Assembly (NCBI GenBank): GCA_021166845.1
Contig: JAJPEP010000035.1
Span: forward strand, 1-40,041
DNA length: 40,041 bases
From: Thiobacillus sp.
Lineage (GTDB): Bacteria; Pseudomonadota; Gammaproteobacteria; Burkholderiales; Thiobacillaceae
Direction: 5' to 3'
The position numbers and the translations under genes are program-made. The notes beneath the pieces are model-generated. The model made no database searches, was not told where the DNA came from, and saw only the letters and a program-made list of their open reading frames with translations. This document shows, one piece after another, positions 7,660-19,562 of the stretch; position 1 is the first letter of the stretch, and each line of letters opens with the position of its first letter.

Positions 7660-8687
7660 GCGATTCCTACGAATCCTGGCAGGAAGAAAAGCGCTCGGCC
7701 TGGCTCTATCGCATCGTGGCCGACTGCGAGCGCGGCACGCCGCGCGCGGCGCTGTTCGACGAACTGGCACAGGCCGCCGACGACCAGGCCGGCATCTGGC
7801 TGGCAGCCATTGCCCAAAAAGGCGGCCCGCCGCCCGCGCCCTTCCAGCCCGACCTGCGCACCCGGGTCGTCGCCCGCCTCACCCGCACCTTCGGGCCGCG
7901 CACCATGCGCGGCGTGCTGGCGGCGATGAAGGTGCGCGGCATGGTGCTCTACACGCACACCCCGCCGCACCCCATGCCGCTGCGGCGCGACGACATCGGC
8001 AAGCGCCACCAGAACGGCGGCGCCGGCAATGCCCTGCGCGCCGGCGTGTTCGGCGTCAACGACGGCCTGGTGTCGAACGCCGCGCTGATCTACGGCGTCG
8101 CCGGCGCGGCGCAGGAGCCGTCGGTCATCCTGCTGACCGGCGTCGCCGGCCTGCTGGCGGGCGCCTTCTCGATGGCCGCGGGCGAATACGTGTCGGTGCG
8201 CTCGCAGCGCGAAATGTTCGAGTACCAGATCGGCCTCGAACGCGACGAACTGGAAACCTATCCGGAAGAAGAAGCCGCCGAACTGGCGCTGATCTACGCC
8301 GCCAAGGGCATGGACCCCGCCGAGGCGCGGCGGCTGGCCGACACCCTGATGCAGGACCCGGAGCGCGCGCTCGACACCCTGGCGCGCGAGGAACTCGGCC
8401 TCAACCCCGACGAACTCGGCTCGCCCTGGGTGGCGGCAAGCTCGTCGTTCACCGCCTTCACCACCGGCGCCGCGCTGCCGCTGCTGCCCTTCCTGTTCGG
8501 CCACGGCCAGGCGCTTACCGCATCGATCGCGCTCACCGCGCTCGGCCTGTTCGCCGTCGGCGCCAGCATGAGCCTGTTCACCGGCCGCCACGCCCTGCTC
8601 TCCGGCCTGCGCATGCTCGGCATCGGCGGCACAGCGGGGCTGGCGACGTATTTCATCGGCGCCTGGTTAGGGGTGACGCTGGGGTAA
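7656..8687 (+). CDS. VIT1/CCC1-family iron/manganese transporter with N-terminal helical domain
   Basis: A membrane protein of 343 residues. The C-terminal half carries the VIT1 signature, including FGVNDGLVSNAALIYGV, GAFSMAAGEYVSVRSQREMFE, the acidic metal-binding loop (EYQIGLERDELETYPEEEAAEL) and two closing hydrophobic helices. Residues 1 to about 115 are a helical domain in the position where related proteins carry a ferritin/rubrerythrin-like module, but I see no paired Glu and ExxH iron ligands there, so it may be degenerate. The ATG overlaps the comM stop (ATGA). The probable role is export of Fe2+ or Mn2+ from the cytoplasm. Confidence 0.85.
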   Translation: MSDSYESWQEEKRSAWLYRIVADCERGTPRAALFDELAQAADDQAGIWLAAIAQKGGPPPAPFQPDLRTRVVARLTRTFGPRTMRGVLAAMKVRGMVLYTHTPPHPMPLRRDDIGKRHQNGGAGNALRAGVFGVNDGLVSNAALIYGVAGAAQEPSVILLTGVAGLLAGAFSMAAGEYVSVRSQREMFEYQIGLERDELETYPEEEAAELALIYAAKGMDPAEARRLADTLMQDPERALDTLAREELGLNPDELGSPWVAASSSFTAFTTGAALPLLPFLFGHGQALTASIALTALGLFAVGASMSLFTGRHALLSGLRMLGIGGTAGLATYFIGAWLGVTLG

Positions 8688-8709
8688 GCGCAGGTCCGGG
8701 CTTGTTTTG

Positions 8710-8742
8710 TTCAGTCGTCGCAAAACGACCCGATTCAGTCGT
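8710..8742. promoter_or_regulatory. Repeated operator-like motif before the methyltransferase
   Basis: TTCAGTCGT occurs at 8710-8718 and again at 8734-8742, a 24-bp period. An inverted ACGAC lies at 8725-8729 between them. The motif lies directly upstream of the methyltransferase ATG at 8749. It may be an autoregulatory site for the restriction-modification cassette; this is inferred from position only. Confidence 0.35.
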
Positions 8743-8748
8743 TCACAG

Positions 8749-9993
8749 ATGAATGCAATGATCGAATTTCTTACGAAGCAGACGCTAGATGCGCCACCCT
8801 GTTCTGAACGTGGTCTATTTCGTAATAAACTCCAGATTCCAGAATGGGGGACGACATTGCATACCTTCTATGAATTTTTTGCCGGCGGCGGCATGGCGCG
8901 GGCCGGTCTCGGCGCGCAATGGAATTGCCTGTTCGCCAATGATCTTTCGGAAAAGAAAGCACGCGCCTACACGAGCAACTGGGGCGGCGACCATTTGGTT
9001 ATTGGAGATATTTTCGACCTAAGCAGCGCCAACTTGCCGGGACAAGCCGATTTGGCTTGGGGGTCGTTTCCCTGCCAGGATCTTTCCCTGGCTGGTGCAG
9101 GTGCTGGGCTAGATGGCAAACGATCCGGCGCTTTCTGGGGATACTGGGAGTTGATCCGTTCGCTGAATCGCGAAGGACGCAAACCCCGCATGGTCATGCT
9201 GGAAAATGTGTATGGCACATTGACCTCGCATGACGGCAAGGACTTCGACGCCATCGTGCAGGCGCTGGCCGAAGAAAATTACCAATTCGGCGCGATGGTC
9301 ATTGATGCCGTTCACTTTATCCCGCAGTCTCGCCCTCGTTTATTCATTTTGGGCATAGATGCTGGGATGCGCATTCCAGATTCGGTGCATAGCTGGACGG
9401 CGACGCCTGCCTGGCACCCGGATGCAGTGATTCGCGCGCACAACCGGCTTTCAAAACGGCAACAGGCGCTGTGGCGTTGGTGGATGCCACCAATGCCGGA
9501 TGTCGCGCCCGGTACGATTGAAAACATGCTTGAGCGCGAGCCCGCAGGCGTCTCATGGCACGCACCTGAGGAAACCGCGAAATTATTGGCGTCCATGTCG
9601 GACGTGAATCGCCGCAAAGTCATGCGCGCGCAAGCCGACGGAGAGATAAAAATCGGCACGGTCTATCGTAGAACAAGGCAGGGCGTCGTTCGTGCAGAAG
9701 TTCGTTTCGACGGTATATCTGGCTGCTTGCGCACTCCATCAGGCGGTTCCAGCCGACAAACCATTCTTATCGTTCAAGGCGAGCAAATTCGATCCCGTCT
9801 ACTATCGCCCCGTGAAGCAGCACGGTTGATGGGGCTGCCAGACAATTACAAACTTCCGGAGCGCTACAACGATGCCTACCACCTCGCCGGAGATGGAGTC
9901 GCTGTGCCCGTAGTGAGCCACATTGCACGCACGCTTCTCGATCCAATCATGAATGCCCAAGCCGCAGCCAACAACACCCGAGTTGCAGCATGA
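8749..9993 (+). CDS. DNA (cytosine-5-)-methyltransferase
   Basis: A type II modification enzyme of about 414 residues. C5-methyltransferase motifs appear in order: motif I YEFFAGGGMARAGLG, catalytic motif IV GSFPCQDLSLAG with the active Cys, motif VI ENVYG, motif VIII QSRPRLFILG, a variable target-recognition region (about 230-330), and motifs IX-X near RLLSPREAARLMGLPDNYKLP. The start is uncertain: ATG at 8749 or 8758, or TTG at 8707. The stop overlaps the next ATG (ATGA). GC content and codon use are clearly lower than in the flanking genes, which points to acquisition. By its partner it probably modifies an Eco29kI-type target (CCGCGG), but specificity cannot be read from the sequence. Confidence 0.92.
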   Translation: MNAMIEFLTKQTLDAPPCSERGLFRNKLQIPEWGTTLHTFYEFFAGGGMARAGLGAQWNCLFANDLSEKKARAYTSNWGGDHLVIGDIFDLSSANLPGQADLAWGSFPCQDLSLAGAGAGLDGKRSGAFWGYWELIRSLNREGRKPRMVMLENVYGTLTSHDGKDFDAIVQALAEENYQFGAMVIDAVHFIPQSRPRLFILGIDAGMRIPDSVHSWTATPAWHPDAVIRAHNRLSKRQQALWRWWMPPMPDVAPGTIENMLEREPAGVSWHAPEETAKLLASMSDVNRRKVMRAQADGEIKIGTVYRRTRQGVVRAEVRFDGISGCLRTPSGGSSRQTILIVQGEQIRSRLLSPREAARLMGLPDNYKLPERYNDAYHLAGDGVAVPVVSHIARTLLDPIMNAQAAANNTRVAA

Positions 9994-10715
9994 GCCGAAC
10001 TTCATCCAAAGTCGGAATTGGAATCGATCTATCGACCGAATCGCTTCCATTTGAGACAGAAGCGTTACGTGCTGCCTTGCAAGCTTTCCTCGATGTCACT
10101 GTTGATGATCCAAGAATAGGCAAACTGCACAAAATCGGCTCATACAAATGGGGCGTATACGCTTTCTTCGACTACGACGGCGAACCCATCTACGTCGGTC
10201 AAACTAATGAGATGCTTCGCACCCGCATCCGCCGCCATTTAACGAATCGCCGCACTGATGCTGTGGCGATGAACGTTTTAGACCCGGTCGAGGTATGCCA
10301 CGTGGAGATCTGGCCACTCCCACAATATCAAGGCGTCAAGAAAGATGATTTGGCTGCAAAGAAGGCCAAAGCGCACCTCAACGCTCTGGAATACACAATT
10401 TTTCAGAAATGTATTGAGCAATCGACCTTCAAAGCCATCCTCAATGAGAAAGAGCCGCCCGCACCGACAGACCCAATTCAACCGCCGCTCTCGTTTCGGG
10501 GAAAAATCGTGACGGAAGAAATTAGCCGCTTGCGTGACCACCCGGATTTGCGCATCGCACGACGTGCGTCAGTTATGGCACGTTTGGCGCAAATCATTTC
10601 AGAACGCAAAGTCCAAAAGGGATTGCGGCGCGCCTTATTGACACAAGCGGAGCGACTTCGATGGCTTGCCGAGCAGCGATACAGCCATGCGGCTGATTCA
10701 GACGAAAACGACTGA
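9990..10715 (+). CDS. GIY-YIG restriction endonuclease, Eco29kI-like
   Basis: A 241-residue protein carrying a GIY-YIG nuclease core: GVYAFF (Tyr57), IYVGQT (Tyr68), then LRTRIRRHL with the expected Arg and His83, and NALEYT (Glu134) as the likely metal-binding Glu. It overlaps the methyltransferase by 4 bases and is followed by vsr, so it is the restriction partner of the cassette. Resemblance to the Eco29kI family (KIG..KWGVYAFxDYDGEPIYVGQT) is recognised by eye. The spacing from His to Glu seems longer than I recall for Eco29kI, so the subfamily is less certain than the fold. Confidence 0.8.
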   Translation: MSRTSSKVGIGIDLSTESLPFETEALRAALQAFLDVTVDDPRIGKLHKIGSYKWGVYAFFDYDGEPIYVGQTNEMLRTRIRRHLTNRRTDAVAMNVLDPVEVCHVEIWPLPQYQGVKKDDLAAKKAKAHLNALEYTIFQKCIEQSTFKAILNEKEPPAPTDPIQPPLSFRGKIVTEEISRLRDHPDLRIARRASVMARLAQIISERKVQKGLRRALLTQAERLRWLAEQRYSHAADSDEND

Positions 10716-10733
10716 GCCTGCTCGGGCCGAATT

Positions 10734-11144
10734 GTGGATGTTTTTTCCCGCTCAAAACGTAGCGCCATCATGGCTCAAGTGAAGAGCAAGAACACTGCAC
10801 CTGAAAAAGTCGTTCGCTCACTGTTGCACAGATTGGGCTTTCGTTTCAGATTGCATCGGACTGATCTTCCTGGAACGCCTGATATCACGCTGCCAGGTCG
10901 CCGAACTGTGATTTTTGTTCATGGCTGCTTTTGGCATCAACACCCAGGCTGCAGGCATGCAGCGCGCCCTGCGAGCAACCGTACGTATTGGGACGTCAAA
11001 CTGGATAAAAATGTAACGCGTGATGCTGCGAATGTCCGGTTGTTGAGGAAACTCGGCTGGAAGGTTCTGATCGTTTGGGAATGCCAAACCACGGAGAAAA
11101 GGCTCAAGCTTCTTGCGTCACGCTTAATAAAAACATTGAGATAA
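10734..11144 (+). CDS. vsr: Very short patch repair endonuclease
   Basis: A 136-residue Vsr endonuclease that nicks at T:G mismatches created by deamination of 5-methylcytosine and so protects sites methylated by the neighbouring C5 enzyme. Recognisable blocks are RSAIMAQVKSKNTAPE, FRFRLHRTDLPGTPDI with the catalytic Asp, FVHGCFWHQHPGC with the zinc-binding Cys/His, and VIVWEC. A GTG start at 10734 fits the family N-terminus; no ATG lies at the right place. It lies 18 bases after the nuclease, in the same low-GC cassette. Confidence 0.92.
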   Translation: MDVFSRSKRSAIMAQVKSKNTAPEKVVRSLLHRLGFRFRLHRTDLPGTPDITLPGRRTVIFVHGCFWHQHPGCRHAARPASNRTYWDVKLDKNVTRDAANVRLLRKLGWKVLIVWECQTTEKRLKLLASRLIKTLR

Positions 11145-11276
11145 ACAGAAGCAGGGGCTCCCTGCCAGCGGTCGCTTTTGTCGATGGACTAACTGTCTGA
11201 ATGGCCGAAGGCTAATAATGGAGTGGCCTCAACCGGAAATTAAAGTTTTTCTTTTCCGGGCTTCGCGCGCGCACCC
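11145..11276. terminator. Convergent gap with a possible bidirectional hairpin
   Basis: This is the 132-base gap between vsr (+) and the rhodanese gene (-). CCGGAAA (11233-11239) can pair with TTTCCGG (11253-11259) around a 13-base T-rich loop. It is only a weak candidate terminator. Nothing else is recognisable, and no clear insertion scar of the restriction cassette is seen. Confidence 0.3.
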
Positions 11277-11663
11277 TCAAGTCTGCTCCCACGGCAAGCC
11301 ATCAAACCGCCAGCCATTCTTCGTGCTGCGATGGTGCGTCTCGTCCATGTCGCCCTCGAATCCATGCAGGACGTTGTAGACCTCGGGGAAGCCGTATTTT
11401 TCGAGGTAACGCCCGGCCTCGACCGAGCGCCGCCCCGAGCGGCAGATCAGCACCACCGGTCGGTTGACCGATGCCGCCTTGCGCGAATGGCCGAGAAAAT
11501 CGGGGTTGACGTCCCAGTCGGGGCCGTCCTGCCAGGCGATGTGGATCGCCCCTGCGGGATGGCCGACGAACAGGTATTCGATTTCCGAGCGGCAGTCGAT
11601 GAAGACCGCTTCGGGGTGCGACTGCAGGAAGGCGTGGGCTTCGGCGGGTTCGAGATGTTTCAT
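11277..11663 (-). CDS. Rhodanese domain protein
   Basis: A single-domain rhodanese (sulfurtransferase-like) protein of 128 residues. The active-site loop CRSGRRS provides the catalytic Cys. The CH2A-like segment [22 protein letters not shown] and the closing [12 protein letters not shown] are typical. The WRF...PW tail is characteristic of small stand-alone betaproteobacterial rhodaneses. ATG at 11663 is chosen; the longer upstream frame has no supporting start. It is divergent from metH. The sulfur acceptor is unknown. Confidence 0.85.
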   Translation of the reverse strand: MKHLEPAEAHAFLQSHPEAVFIDCRSEIEYLFVGHPAGAIHIAWQDGPDWDVNPDFLGHSRKAASVNRPVVLICRSGRRSVEAGRYLEKYGFPEVYNVLHGFEGDMDETHHRSTKNGWRFDGLPWEQT

Positions 11664-11728
11664 GGCAATCACCGGCTGGACTCGATATCTGCACCATAGC
11701 ACCACCGGCGAGCCTTGCGCCATCCGAA

Positions 11729-11734
11729 TATAAT
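11729..11734 (+). promoter_or_regulatory. Candidate -10 box for metH
   Basis: A perfect TATAAT lies 27 bases before the metH ATG. The -35 region at the right spacing is poor, so an activator (for example MetR) may be needed. No cobalamin or SAH riboswitch motif is seen in this 98-base gap. Confidence 0.45.
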
Positions 11735-11761
11735 GCGCGATTGCCCAGCCGAATCCCTGCC

Positions 11762-15445
<3,684 letters not shown>

Positions 15446-15469
15446 GCCACCGTGGGTCGGCCAGCCACG

Positions 15470-15549
15470 ACTATCAATACACTATCAATCAGTATCAAAT
15501 TGATAGTTAATGACTTATCATTTCACTATCAATCAATATCAATTTGATA
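15470..15549. promoter_or_regulatory. Operator array upstream of fic
   Basis: Two 28-bp copies (15481-15508 and 15525-15552), 44 bp apart, each consist of a direct half-site ACTATCAA and a perfect palindrome TATCAA-N-TTGATA (cores 15493-15505 and 15537-15549). An extra half-site lies at 15470-15477. Half-sites recur at 10-11 bp, so they face the same side of the helix. The second copy ends 4 bases before the fic ATG, so a bound protein would block transcription or translation initiation. The C-terminal winged helix of the Fic protein is the obvious candidate ligand. Confidence 0.8.
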
Positions 15550-15556
15550 GTTAAAA

Positions 15557-16903
15557 ATGAAAATTCCGCTCTCGCCCCCACCGCTGAAGGAGTTGATTCA
15601 GGAAGCAAATGCTGAAACTCTGCCACAGCTCGCCCAACTTAGGCTGGGGCCATTGGCAAATGGGCGGTATCTACACTGGGATGATTTGCGCCACCGCACC
15701 ACACCTAACGGGCTGAGCCACAAGATATGGTGGCTAGCGCTCAGCCTGGCCCGCAGTATCAGTGCGCATACCCTGCCATTTCATGACAAACAAGGGAAAG
15801 CCTTCACCTACTCGCTACCCGAGCCCTTGTTGAAAAACTTGCACGAAATTGATCGCAGCGCGGGGCTGGTTCCAGGCGGAGAGGGCAATGCCACCCTGCG
15901 CTCCGACCAAGGGCGCTACCTGTTCAGCAGCCTAATTGAGGAAGCAATCACTTCCAGCCAATTGGAGGGCGCATCCACGACCCGCCGCGTTGCCGAAGCG
16001 ATGCTGCGTGAAGGGCGCAAACCCAGCACGCTGAGCGAGCGGATGATTTTCAACAATTTCGAGGCCATGCGACGTATCCGTGAGATCTGTGGAGACACCC
16101 TCGAACCCGAGCATGTGATCGAGTTGCAGCGGGTGTTGACCGAGGGCACGATGGAACGTCCCGAGGACTGCGGGCGACTACGGACAAGCGACGATATTGA
16201 AATCGTGGCGCCAAACAACGACAGACTAGTCCTGCATCGCCCCCCCCCTCACAGCGAGTTGCCAAAGCGGCTCAAAATCCTATGCGATTTTGCCAATGAA
16301 TCCCTCGCCGATGACACGTTCATACATCCGATCGTGCGCGCGATTCTGCTTCATTTCATGGTGGGGTACGACCACCCATTCGCAGACGGAAACGGTCGGA
16401 CAGGTCGCGCACTGTTTTATTGGTATATGGCCAAGCAGGGATACTGGTTGGTTGAGTATCTGTCCATCTCTCGCATACTGCGAAAAGCTCCCGCGCAGTA
16501 TGCACGCGCTTATTTGTTAACTGAAACCGACTCTGGTGACACAACTTACTTCCTCCTGCATCAGACGGAAGTCATCCTCAGCGGATTGTCCGCGTTGCAC
16601 CAATATTTACAGCAAAAGCAACAAGAGCAAGCTCAATTACATTCAAAACTCAGAACGCTTCAAACGTACGAAAAGCAATTGAATCATCGTCAGACCGCAT
16701 TGCTCGCCCATGCCCTCAAGCGCCCTGATGAATATTTCACCATAGAGAGCCATCAGCGTTCCCATCAGATTGCTTATGCAACGGCGCGCGCCGACCTGTT
16801 GAGTCTGGCAGCCTTAGGCTTGTTAAACGAATCCGCCCATGGGGGGCGCAAGAAAGTCTTTTACCCAGCACCTGACATTCGCCAAAAGCTTGATACCGTG
16901 TAA
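15557..16903 (+). CDS. Fic-family protein (class II, self-inhibited) with C-terminal DNA-binding domain
   Basis: A predicted AMP-transferase of 448 residues. The catalytic loop HPFADGNGRTGR (273-284) is a perfect HPFx[D/E]GNGRxxR motif. The inhibitory helix SSQLEG (133-138) lies N-terminal to it, which defines a class II Fic protein whose Glu blocks ATP. Residues about 340-448 form a long helix followed by a winged-helix-like domain (FTIESHQRSHQIAYATARADLLSLAALGLL). The ATG at 15557 lies directly behind the operator array, and the typical ribosome binding site is absent or hidden in it. GC content is lower than in metH and argH, and no partner gene is present, so the gene is probably acquired. 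The target protein is unknown. Confidence 0.9.
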   Translation: MKIPLSPPPLKELIQEANAETLPQLAQLRLGPLANGRYLHWDDLRHRTTPNGLSHKIWWLALSLARSISAHTLPFHDKQGKAFTYSLPEPLLKNLHEIDRSAGLVPGGEGNATLRSDQGRYLFSSLIEEAITSSQLEGASTTRRVAEAMLREGRKPSTLSERMIFNNFEAMRRIREICGDTLEPEHVIELQRVLTEGTMERPEDCGRLRTSDDIEIVAPNNDRLVLHRPPPHSELPKRLKILCDFANESLADDTFIHPIVRAILLHFMVGYDHPFADGNGRTGRALFYWYMAKQGYWLVEYLSISRILRKAPAQYARAYLLTETDSGDTTYFLLHQTEVILSGLSALHQYLQQKQQEQAQLHSKLRTLQTYEKQLNHRQTALLAHALKRPDEYFTIESHQRSHQIAYATARADLLSLAALGLLNESAHGGRKKVFYPAPDIRQKLDTV

Positions 16904-16920
16904 CCGTACGTTTTATCGAC

Positions 16921-17487
16921 CTACCAGCCTTCGATTAGCATCTTCTCCAGCCAGAACAGTCCGATCACGGTCTTGGTCTCGCAGATCTTGCCGCTGCGCA
17001 GCCAGTCCATCGCCTCGCCGAACGGCAGCCGCAGGATTTCCAGGAATTCGTCGGGGTCGCGGCCGTGCTTGCCTTCCGTGAGCCCGCGCGCCAGGTAGAA
17101 CGCCAGCCGCTCGTCGGAATAGCCGATGCAGGGATAGATGGTGGTGACTTCGCGCCACTCGGCGGCGGTATAGCCGGTTTCCTCTTCCAGTTCGCGCCTG
17201 GCGCAGGCGAGGTCGTCCTCGCCGGGATCGATCTTGCCCGCCGGCAACTCGATGAAGTCGCGGTGCAGCGGGTAACGGTGCTGGCGTTCCAGCAGCAGGT
17301 CGCCGTTGTCGAACACCGGAATGACGACAACGGCCCCCGGATGGACGATGTATTCGCGCGTCGATTCGCGTCCATCGGGCAGGCGAACGCGGTCGCACTT
17401 GACGTGCATCAGCCGGCCCTTGAAGACGGTTTCGCTGGCCAGTTCGGTTTCGGTGAGGTTTGGGGTCTCGTTTTTCATGGTCGCCAT
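16921..17487 (-). CDS. nudF: NUDIX hydrolase, ADP-ribose pyrophosphatase type
   Basis: A 188-residue hydrolase, probably splitting ADP-ribose or related nucleoside diphosphate sugars. The full Nudix box is present: GKIDPGEDDLACARREL followed by EEETGY (GX5EX7REUXEEXGU). The upstream segment REYIVHPGAVVVIPVFDNGDLLLERQHRYPL matches the ADP-ribose pyrophosphatase subgroup. Start is ATG at 17487 or 17478; neither has a strong ribosome binding site. A terminator for upstream minus-strand transcription ends just before it, so it must have its own start signals. It converges with fic. Confidence 0.88.
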   Translation of the reverse strand: MATMKNETPNLTETELASETVFKGRLMHVKCDRVRLPDGRESTREYIVHPGAVVVIPVFDNGDLLLERQHRYPLHRDFIELPAGKIDPGEDDLACARRELEEETGYTAAEWREVTTIYPCIGYSDERLAFYLARGLTEGKHGRDPDEFLEILRLPFGEAMDWLRSGKICETKTVIGLFWLEKMLIEGW

Positions 17488-17502
17488 GATACCGAGCGCA
17501 CC

Positions 17503-17532
17503 AAAAAAATGCCGGGCTCTTGCGAACCCGGC
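17503..17532 (-). terminator. Rho-independent terminator between algR and nudF
   Basis: On the minus strand GCCGGGTTC and GAGCCCGGC form a 9-bp stem (with one G-T pair) closed by a GCAA tetraloop, followed by A and seven T (17503-17509). It ends algZR read-through or an unannotated transcript from 17533-17778. Confidence 0.85.
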
Positions 17533-17778
17533 AGAACGGAGGCGAACCCCCCTCATTGCGGAGAACTTCTTGCTTGCTGTGCAATTAGCAAGCGTTCGCA
17601 TCCTACGAAGGGAATCCAAGCCTGGATATACAACTTTAGTTGTAGAGTCGCCTTAAGGTTATGATTAAAAACATAATTATTTTAAAACCGTACAGAAAAA
17701 TCGGGGCTAAATGTTGGTTTCTCGCTCTTCTATCGGATTTCAGGCCTGTTTGAGCGGGTGCAGGCTAGCTGCACCTCC
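17533..17778. other. AT-rich intergenic region behind algR, possible small RNA
   Basis: No gene is recognised in these 246 bases. The stretch 17640-17700 is markedly AT-rich. Inverted repeats include GCTTGCT/AGCAAGC (17572-17578, 17587-17593) and GTGCAG/CTGCAC (17758-17763, 17769-17774). Because a strong minus-strand terminator closes it, a small RNA of roughly 100-150 bases reading leftward is possible; no clear promoter was identified. Confidence 0.35.
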
Positions 17779-18543
17779 TTAAAAAGCCCTGATTTTTTCG
17801 CGCAAGGCGGAGTACTGGCGCCGGCTCACCATCAGGCGATCATCCTGACCATCCAACTTCAAGAAATGGCCGTCGTCGTCGCCGGGCAATTTGCCGATTT
17901 CGCGGATGCGCGCGCTGGCGACCAGGCAGTTGCGATGAATGCGCAGGAAGGCGTCGCCAAATTCGTTTTCCAGCCGGGTGAGCGATTCCTCGATCAGGAA
18001 TTCGCGGGCGGCGGTGCGCACGGTGACGTATTTGAGTTCCGCCTTGAGATAAAGAATGTCCGCCACCGGGATCAGCACGATGCGGCCTTTCTCGTTGACC
18101 GACAGGTGCGTGCGCGCCTTCGGATGCGCTTCGCGCAGATGGTCGAGCGTCGTCGCATTCAGCCGGTGCGCCCGCGACAGGGCGCGCACCAGGCGGTCGG
18201 CACGCACCGGCTTCAGCAGATAGTCGACCGCATTCAGGTCGAACGCCTGACAGGCGTAGGCATCGTAGGCGGTGCTGAAGATGATGGCGGGCGGGGCCGG
18301 CAACTGGTTGAGGTGGGCGGCGCATTCCAGGCCGTCCATGCCGGGCATGCGGATGTCGAGCAGCACCGCGTCGACCGGCTGCTGCTGCGCCTGGCTCAGC
18401 GCATCCAGCCCGTTGTCGGCTTCGCCGACGATGTCGACCTGCAGCTGGCCGGCGCAATCCGCCAGCACGTCGCGCAGGCGGTGGCGTGCCGGCGCCTCGT
18501 CATCGACGATGAGGACGCGCAGGGGCAGGCTGGGTGCGTTCAT
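17779..18543 (-). CDS. algR: LytTR response regulator AlgR
   Basis: A 254-residue response regulator. The receiver domain has phospho-acceptor Asp63 (AVLLDIRMPGMDG), the acidic pair VDDE near the N-terminus and Lys111 in DYLLKPV. The LytTR DNA-binding domain (about 150-250) has LSVNEKGRIVLIPVADILYLKAELKYVTV and FLRIHRNCLV. The gene overlaps the 3' end of the kinase gene by 44 bases. The pair lies head-to-head with argH, an arrangement shared with Pseudomonas algZ-algR. The regulon in this organism is unknown. Confidence 0.92.
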   Translation of the reverse strand: MNAPSLPLRVLIVDDEAPARHRLRDVLADCAGQLQVDIVGEADNGLDALSQAQQQPVDAVLLDIRMPGMDGLECAAHLNQLPAPPAIIFSTAYDAYACQAFDLNAVDYLLKPVRADRLVRALSRAHRLNATTLDHLREAHPKARTHLSVNEKGRIVLIPVADILYLKAELKYVTVRTAAREFLIEESLTRLENEFGDAFLRIHRNCLVASARIREIGKLPGDDDGHFLKLDGQDDRLMVSRRQYSALREKIRAF

Positions 18544-19546
18544 GGGTATAGGGAATGACGATGTGCACCTGATAAACGGCGCCCAGCGGTTCCAACTTGA
18601 GCTGGGCGTCGAGGTCGAAATGCAGCAGCAGCCGCTCGCGGATATTCGCCAGCGCGATGCGGTTGCCCTTATGGTGGCCGGCTTCTGTGGCGACCGGGTT
18701 GCGCACCACGATGTGCACCTTGTCGGCGCTGCGATAGATATTGAGGCTGATTTCGCCGCCGTCCGCCAGCGGCTCGATGCCGTGGTACACCGCGTTTTCC
18801 ACCAGCGGCTGGATCACCAGCGGCGGAATCAGCGCGTCGCCCGGCATCTTGTTGATGTGCCAGGCCACCTGCAGGCGGCCGCCCAGGCGCAGCTGCTCCA
18901 GTTCCAGGTAGGCGCGGGTGAGCGCGACCTCGTCTTCCAGCGATGCCAGCTGGCGGGCGTCACCCATCAGCGCGCGGAACAGGTCGGCCATGTTTTCCAG
19001 CGCGCGTTCGGCGCGGCGCGGGTCGCTGCGCACCAGCGACAGCACGGCGTTGAGGCTGTTAAACAGGAAATGCGGGCGGATGCGCGCCTGCAGAGCCTGC
19101 AGGCGCGCTTCGGTAATGGCGGGCGACAGGGCGCGGGCGCGCAGGTTGAAGTAGCCGAGCAGGCCCGCGCCGATCAGCAGCGCGAACATGGCCACGCCTG
19201 CCGGCGGAGCCGGCTGCATGCCTGCCATAAGCGGGTTGAGCCACAGCGAGGCCAGCAGCGGAACCGCCATGCCCAGCGCCAGCGTGAATCCCACGCCAAC
19301 GGGATAGGACCGGCCGCGCAGCCAGCGCCCCGCCGCGCACAGGGCCAGCAGAGTCAGCAGCAGCGCCGGCTGCGCCAGCGCCGACAGCGCGATGAACTCC
19401 GCCCAGAACGCCGGCGCATCCGCTGCCCGCGCCGCCACGCCGGCCACCAGCGCCGCTTCCACCGTCAGCGCGATGCGCAGGTTCACCCCGAGGTGGCAGA
19501 AGTTCGGCAATTCGACCTGCCGGTTGTTATGATTCTTTCTTTTCAT
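18500..19546 (-). CDS. algZ: LytS/YehU-type sensor histidine kinase AlgZ
   Basis: A membrane histidine kinase of 348 residues. Four or so hydrophobic helices (about 25-135) are followed by the His_kinase domain with phospho-acceptor His159 in [17 protein letters not shown], then the ATPase domain with [18 protein letters not shown]. No periplasmic sensor domain of size is present. The ATG at 19546 has its AGGGA directly adjacent, a poor spacing. An in-frame TTG at 19510, preceded by GCAGG, is a serious alternative, since family members begin near the LPNFC segment. It is divergent from argH, with 16 bases between the ATGs. Confidence 0.9.
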   Translation of the reverse strand: MKRKNHNNRQVELPNFCHLGVNLRIALTVEAALVAGVAARAADAPAFWAEFIALSALAQPALLLTLLALCAAGRWLRGRSYPVGVGFTLALGMAVPLLASLWLNPLMAGMQPAPPAGVAMFALLIGAGLLGYFNLRARALSPAITEARLQALQARIRPHFLFNSLNAVLSLVRSDPRRAERALENMADLFRALMGDARQLASLEDEVALTRAYLELEQLRLGGRLQVAWHINKMPGDALIPPLVIQPLVENAVYHGIEPLADGGEISLNIYRSADKVHIVVRNPVATEAGHHKGNRIALANIRERLLLHFDLDAQLKLEPLGAVYQVHIVIPYTHERTQPAPARPHRR

Positions 19547-19562
19547 TCCCTGCTTTTATCCC

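Noticed and set aside
10734-11144. vsr as a Dcm-associated gene
   Set aside because: The neighbouring methyltransferase is paired with a GIY-YIG nuclease, which points to a restriction-modification system rather than a solitary Dcm.
11664-11761. Cobalamin or SAH riboswitch before metH
   Set aside because: The gap is only 98 bases and shows neither the B12-box nor the conserved core of an SAH switch.
17758-17780. Terminator for algR and a 16S-like CACCTCCTT sequence
   Set aside because: The GTGCAG/CTGCAC hairpin has no T-run on the minus strand, and CACCTCCTT is an isolated nine-base match without any rRNA context.
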